From: Apricaphanius iberus | Taxonomy: Eukaryota > Chordata > Actinopteri > Cyprinodontiformes > Aphaniidae | Direction of reading: 5' to 3' | Assembly: GCA_028564705.1 (NCBI GenBank) | Contig: JAPXFQ010002904.1 | Location: 868,001 to 932,000 of the forward strand | DNA length: 64,000 nucleotides | Shown here: one piece after another, positions 58,239-64,000 of the stretch | How the letters are laid out: the number at the start of each line of letters is the position of its first letter | Numbering within the stretch: position 1 is the first letter of the stretch | Notes under the pieces: generated by a model | The model's input: the letters and a program-made list of their open reading frames with translations, nothing else | The model's database searches: none | What the model was told of the DNA's origin: nothing | Made by a program: the position numbers and the translations under genes

Positions 58239-61200
58239 CAGAGAATTAGCAGAGTTTGTCACTAGAATTGGTCTGATATGATTTAATACAGGAGGCAGAT
58301 AAAACTCTTACTTTGTCATAGACCTGATGGACTCTTTGGAGGAAGGTAAGTGGGTCCAGTGCGATTGTAATTAGGTGCGAGTGAGAAGGTACTTTTGTTT
58401 CCTTTTCTCTTTAGGTTCCAGGAGGGGCTCGGTGCAGGATAAAGTTAGAGGTGGAGAGGCAGGTGAGTATGGGGATGGTATGGCAGGAAGTTTTTAAGAG
58501 GGCAGACCGAGTAACGCAGAGACGATTGATAATCGATCCAGAGAGGCAGACACTCAAAGGCTGTGGATTACAGCAACCACGAAGACCAATTGGTCCACAG
58601 ACCCAGATCAAAAGCACAAACTGCAAGGAAGGACCTCAAGAGAAGGTCAGTTTATAATCAGAAAGCTAGGTCGTAGCGCTAGAGGCTGCCTGACTAACCA
58701 TCTGTGGAGTTTAACCATCTAGCATCTGCTCCAGGTAATAAGTCCTCTTTAGTAAATGTGGAGCTACTGTGGCTGAACTCTGCAGACGGTCAAGCTTTAT
58801 CTATGAAAATATTAAGTGATTACAAAACTGTTAATGCTCTTAACTCGCTAAAATGTTACCAAGCAACGAGTTGTTAGCTCCTGATTTTGAGAGTGCAGTA
58901 ATTAAAAATAATAATATGATAATATGATCTGTTAATACTCATTAAATACATGATTTTCTTCATAAAATAACTATTTATTGTTACGTCTGCTGATGTCAGG
59001 CCATAAAATATAAATTCACTGCTGGCAGCAAATTATGTGCTGTGAACTAGAACTTAAGCAATTTGTTTGCTGGCCAGATTAATTATGTTAAAGTTGGTAT
59101 TCATGAACGATTTGGAATCAAAGGACATCCGCTTTAGTTTAAACCAAACTGTGGTGAGTTAATGTCTCTAGGCATTTTTCCCTGACCCTTTAGACTATCA
59201 CACTTAGACCTGATTTAGCAAAACTAAAAATAATTTACAAAAACAAAGCCAACCATAGAGCTCACAGTGCTGTCTCTGAATGTCATCTTGTAAGGAGAGC
59301 AGTTATAGAATACCATGTTGTGAGAAATACTTAATAAATTAAAATAGTGGCAAACAACCACATGCCAATTTTCTCTTCCTTCTCTATGCTAAATCCAGAG
59401 TCATGGAGAATCTGGGTCATATCAAACAGGTCAAAGTATGAGTTGTGGGCTAGACTATTCAATCACTAAGAAAACACCCATTTAGCCAAAGATCAATGCT
59501 GTTGGGCTAAAGTATCCAGGACACCAGATTCCTTCACTATTCCCCACATGTGTATCCACGGTCACCTACTTATCATTTTGTGCACAAGTACTTGACCATT
59601 TTACTATGTTTTTCCCTTTAGTAGTTGTGCATTGGAAGGACTATGGTGATTCAGATTCATAAACATAAAATCTTTACTAATTATTGAAAAGAGATTAAAA
59701 AAACACAATTTCATGCAATAGCCCAGTTTCATTGTGCTTCTAATTACTTTTTACCTGTTAACTTTTACATCTTATTCTATATTATTGCCTACAGAGTTTC
59801 ATAACAGAGAGCAAAGTAAAGATATATACATATTTAATCTTCAGTTGTCAGGGTGTTGTTGGTACAAATTGCCCCAATTATGGAGTCACATGAACCCCAT
59901 TATCGTACAGCATGTTAGAATAATAATATACTAGTATACCTAAATCACTGTCAAAGTGACCTAAAGGTGTGTCCAAAAAGATATTTGTCATGGCAGATGA
60001 CAAATTTTCATAACCAGGTCGAAACTAAAACCAAAACTGCTGAAAGAGGCAAGCAAATAAACAACCAGCACCTGCAAATCAGGGTACCTGAAGAAAACCA
60101 ACACATACACATTTTTGCGTCTCAGACATAGATATGCATTTGGTAAGAAAGGAATCAAACACAAGATATTTTAGTTGTCAAAAAATGCTCAAATCTAAGC
60201 AAACAACTGAGATATTGTTCAAAAGAACATCTTACCAAAACAAGTAAGATACGTGACTTTAGAAAAAGAAATGGTAGGATCTGCTGTGGGTTCAGGTAAT
60301 ATTTATTTGAGAAAGTCATCTTTATTATTCCATTGTCCAGGAAACATGTCTTTATCACTCAATCAGCTTGAATCTGCAGGTGCTTATCTTCACCGACAAG
60401 TTATTCTGTGTGCTGGAGGCAGGAAATTTACAGGTCCATCTCCATAATTTCTTTGCTAGGAATTTATGAACCTCTGCAAAACGGTGACTTAATTATCTTT
60501 CAAAGCACGTTCATCAGTGAACTGATGTATCTATTTTCATAATCAGATGAGGCTTCCTCAGACAGAGGCAGGTAGGTAATTCTGAAAGCAGCAGAGCAAA
60601 TAAAATAGACACCATAATTGAATGCTCAGCTTTGCTTTGGGTTTACAGAGAGAGAGAGACAGCTTAATTAGAATTTGTATCCATCATTACCGGATTTTGT
60701 TCTTATTCTTTGAAATATTAGATATAACTGTAATATTTTGATTGAAACTATTTTGATAAAAGTTCGATGTCTCAGTCATTATCTTTGAATGGTTTGCACA
60801 GGTTTTTTTAAATGTTGATTTCAGTAAATGTTTGCAGTATTTTAACTTTAAACTCAAACTTAATTGTAATATGAATAAGCAACGTTTTGTGTGTTTCCAA
60901 CATATCGGTTTATGTCATTAGTCTTAATGCTAGTAAATCTGTGGACATAAGTGGAATTTACATGAAAAGAGGGAAAATAAATGACCTGTTTTACCCCAAT
61001 GAGGCATTTTTACATCTCAAGTGCGGGTGCTCCAGCTCAAGTGGAGTAAAAAAAAAGGTCTGCTTTAATGGGTTTCTGTAGAAATCTAAATGGCTAAATT
61101 ATAGTAGATGAAGAGAATCTTTGCAAAGTGATTTCAACAGAAGTGTTAAAAATTATAATTTATTCATCAAATAAAGAATGTTTTCTCATGTTTAAGAATA

Positions 61201-61790
61201 TCCAGTGTATTGAATGCATCACTATCTTAAACACATTCATTCAGAAGTTCCTGAAATGCTTAAAGAGTATTGTCATGGCAATGTAATGATACACGTATTC
61301 AAACTCAAGATTTAAGGTTCTGCACGTGTAGCGAAATAATGCAGCATTGGAAACATTTTTTATATTTAATTGCCAGAAGTTCACTGTTGAATAAAGATAA
61401 AACATTGTTTTATTAGTTTCTCTTCCAACAACTTTACCACAAATGTACTGCACTGTAGTTATAATTATGCCATATACTAAACAGAGAAATTTTGAGTGCT
61501 GGATTTTGTTTTTCGAGTTGTGTCTGCAAACATGTTAGGTTATTCTACTGTAGAAGGAGAACAATAGCTCATGTGTAAAACACAGATATAAAAACTTGAA
61601 GAGGAAAATGGTTAAAGTTGTAGTTTACCAAACTGTTTTTTTTTTCAGTGTGAGAAACCTAAAACATATGAAGTCAGAAACAGACTGAGAGCTGACTTGA
61701 TTTAAAAGCCAGCAGAGCTTACTGAATCCCAGCAGTCCAAGTTGTTTCTCTTTGTTTATTGCAGTTTCATGCTCTCCCTCTTTGTTTCAG
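58239..61790. other. Unannotated; no gene seen
   Basis: No recognisable repeat or gene across this stretch. Small GA runs near 60648-60660. Frames of up to 70 codons have no known motif. Confidence 0.35.
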
Positions 61791-61986
61791 GTTCTATTAC
61801 TGTAGACATGTGTTAGGATTACGGCAGTTTTCCAAGACGACTATACCGCACTGCATCATTGCTCAAAACCTGACCTGGGGAAGAAAATTTCTTATGGAGG
61901 CTAATCGGTCTTGGACAATCCCTTATGAGTCCCGCAACCGCACGTCATCATGCTTACACAGCTTGTGTGTGATCATGAGAGACTAA
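61791..61986 (+). other. Weak terminal-exon candidate
   Basis: Preceded by two acceptor-like pyrimidine tracts (ttgtttattgcag ending 61764, tccctctttgtttcag ending 61790). It holds a 65-codon open stretch ending at TAA (61984-61986) with QNLTWGRKFLMEANRSW and possible N-glycosylation sites. The peptide is not recognisable. Acceptor-like tracts are frequent in such DNA, so this is a low-value candidate. Confidence 0.12.
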
Positions 61987-62836
61987 GAGACAGACTGATA
62001 AATTGGCCTGTGTGTTTGACAAGATGATGGGCAAACGTAAACTGAGAATTTGCAGGTGGGTAGAGCTTCAAAACAAATACAATTTCAAGAAAAGGAAGTT
62101 TCCAAAACTGAACCTTTACTTCTAGGCATCATCACATCTTTCAGATTAGACATTTAATTTGTGATCCACTTTTTCATGTGCCAAAGAGGATTAAATGTTT
62201 AAAAGTGAATTTGCTGTCCTCTAGCACATGTTGAAGAAATACATTAAATAGTTGGGGCCGCAGTCCGGAGAATTTATTTATGTATCAAAGTTCTCTAAAT
62301 CTTTCAAATGATAGGTTATATACTAAGATATAGTAGAGCATTTATTACTCTTCTTAAGTTCCCTCCTTCCTCCCATAGGCCCCATATGCAAGTTACACTG
62401 TGTAAAATGTTTTAGTCAATAGAATTGGAGTCTCTTAATTGATCGCTGCATGCACAATGCACAAACCTGTGAAGATTGGGTCGCGCACAGAGGCCTTCCT
62501 GCTTACAGTCGCCATGATGGCAGAGAGCTTTTATGAAGTAGGAAAAATTCTGGAAAAAAAGTTACTGCGGGCTACATCAACGTTATAAAGAAAAACAAAA
62601 AAAAGTCTGGTGACAAAAGTTGCTAAAAAACGTCTTTAAGACCAGAGCAAGATCTACATTAGAGATGAGTTTCAATATTGGAAATTACTTTGAATCTTAA
62701 ATGACTTCAAAACTGATGCAGCTGTGGTGACTTTTGAACATATTCAATAAAGACAAAACAATAAAACAATATGATATATTAATAAAGCACACAATGACGA
62801 GCAGTGAAATCACAGGTATGTGCCTAAATGTAGAGG
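61987..62836. other. Unannotated; no gene seen
   Basis: No recognisable gene or repeat. Confidence 0.3.
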
Positions 62837-62858
62837 TTGTGTGTGTGTGTGTGTGTGT
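62837..62858. repeat. (GT)n microsatellite
   Basis: Eleven GT units. Confidence 0.93.
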
Positions 62859-63439
62859 TTTTGGAGCATCCTTCATAATTTAGATTCAAATAAATCTATC
62901 TCCTTCAAATTCTTAGACCAGCAGCTTTAATTCCTTGTTGATTGTATTTGCTTATGAAAAACTATCTGTAATAGTTATAGTACTTTAGTGTAATGTGTAG
63001 TGATGGAACATCAACTAAAATTCAGTAAAATCACATGACAGACAGGTTGTGTTGCAAGTCATTTCGTTAAATGGACATTTCTGTTGGTTGAGTCGTTGAA
63101 CACCGTAGTAGGACATTTATTTTATTCACCAGGTTTGCCCATGTTTCTGGAGAGCTATTGACCCACCCTTTTTTTTTTTTGAAAACCCTCAAAATCTTTT
63201 GCTTTGCTGTGGTCTTTAATAGGCGAATCAATAAGGATCCGGTTCAATATGGCCCAATAAAATGGCCTCTCAATTAATTGTGGGCCCTCTCCTGATTGTC
63301 CACGCCCCATGAAGACTGAGCTTTGCAAGGAATGAAGATGAATTAAATATAGTAGGCATAACATTATGAACAGCTGCACTTTGCACGGCCTCAGTGAGAC
63401 CCTTGAAGGTGTTCAATGATATATGGCACCAAGATATTT
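62859..63439. other. Unannotated; no gene seen
   Basis: A T12 run at about 63168-63180. No gene recognised. Confidence 0.3.
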
Positions 63440-63605
63440 GAAACTGATTTTTTGGGCCAGACTTATCCAAATTCGAAATAAAGAGCCCAAGCGTTTTGTG
63501 TGAAGGGCGTGTTCCTGATTTGCGGGAGATCTACTAAGATTGTGTTTGCAAATGATGACAGGCACAAAGAGCAGTATTCAAATGAGGACTGATTAAGCAA
63601 GCTTG
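63440..63605 (+). mobile_element. Repeat family A, copy 4 (5' fragment)
   Basis: Matches about 13290-13450 of copy 1: gatttgcgggagatctacta, then agattgtg and caggcacaaagagcagtatt then caaatgagga. Same orientation as copy 1. Similarity stops near 63605, so this is a truncated copy. Confidence 0.6.
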
Positions 63606-64000
63606 TCCAGAACAAGGCTGTTCACAGTCCTGAGAGGTCCATATTATAATATTGTTGAAATACACCGCCCTAATTATGGCCTCTATTAAATTAATTAAAT
63701 AAATGGTAAAACACGCTAACACACACTTCCTGCAAAAAATCTGCTATCTACAGAGCATTTCAGAAACTGAACATATAATCTAAAAACATTAGCGTGCTAA
63801 AGGACATTTACTCTTTTAAAAAATATTCAAATTTGATTTTAGCTTTGGAGGCTAAGTCAACACCCTAAACTAAAATGTAGAGCTTCTCAAACCGACTTGT
63901 ACCAATCTTTTTTTCTCACAATGCATCAATTTGTTGCGCAAACATACATTACATATACCCTGAGCTGTATTCCTCATATGTGTTGAGACTCCATGTTCTG

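Overview
This window looks like a gene-poor stretch of a ray-finned (teleost) fish genome. It is AT-rich, with no bacterial-style gene packing, no operons and no open reading frame longer than about 140 codons. It is littered with elements I recognise as typical of teleosts: tRNA-headed SINEs with GGAT/ATCC tails, degraded non-LTR retrotransposons (LINEs), hAT-like and TTAA-type miniature DNA transposons (MITEs), and many microsatellites. I cannot name the species. No complete protein-coding gene is recognisable, and nothing here supports a defence system, gene cluster or other new machinery. The most defensible content is a transposon fossil record plus a few weak candidates for exons or promoters of an unknown host gene.

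Layout. 0-12 kb: an 8-bp-TSD hAT-like MITE (1330-2015), a GC-rich patch of possible LTR origin (3840-4680), a minus-strand LINE split by a TIR element (5520-7330, insert 6025-6962), a TTAA-flanked MITE (10051-10550) and a near-perfect 19-bp-arm inverted repeat (11799-11844). 12-26 kb: further TIR elements (12113-12817, 13293-14320, 19567-19983, 20641-21359, 25774-26168) and a SINE with a perfect 12-bp target-site duplication (24060-24435). 27-41 kb: a diverged SINE, a TIR element carrying a broken reverse-transcriptase fragment (29758-30627), additional copies of the 13-kb repeat family in the opposite orientation, an L2-type LINE with a decayed RT core (39240-39870) and a truncated SINE. 41.4-42.1 kb: a CpG-richer block with a TATA-like box and a good splice donor, the best candidate for part of a host gene. 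42-52 kb: TIR elements (42464-43071, 49014-49372), an L2-type LINE 3' end and a LINE RT copy broken by unrelated DNA (50340-51590). 52-58 kb: two same-strand copies of a long teleost interspersed repeat, long AT microsatellites, and a second TATA plus short signal-peptide-like ORF candidate (55703-56088). 58-64 kb: a SINE at the start, then mostly nothing recognisable, ending with another fragment of the 13-kb family.

The parts do not work together as a system. Relationships are nested insertions and dispersed copies. Family assignments rest on terminal repeats, target-site duplications and hallmark peptide motifs seen by eye, plus general knowledge of teleost repeats. No database search was run, and boundaries of degraded elements are approximate.
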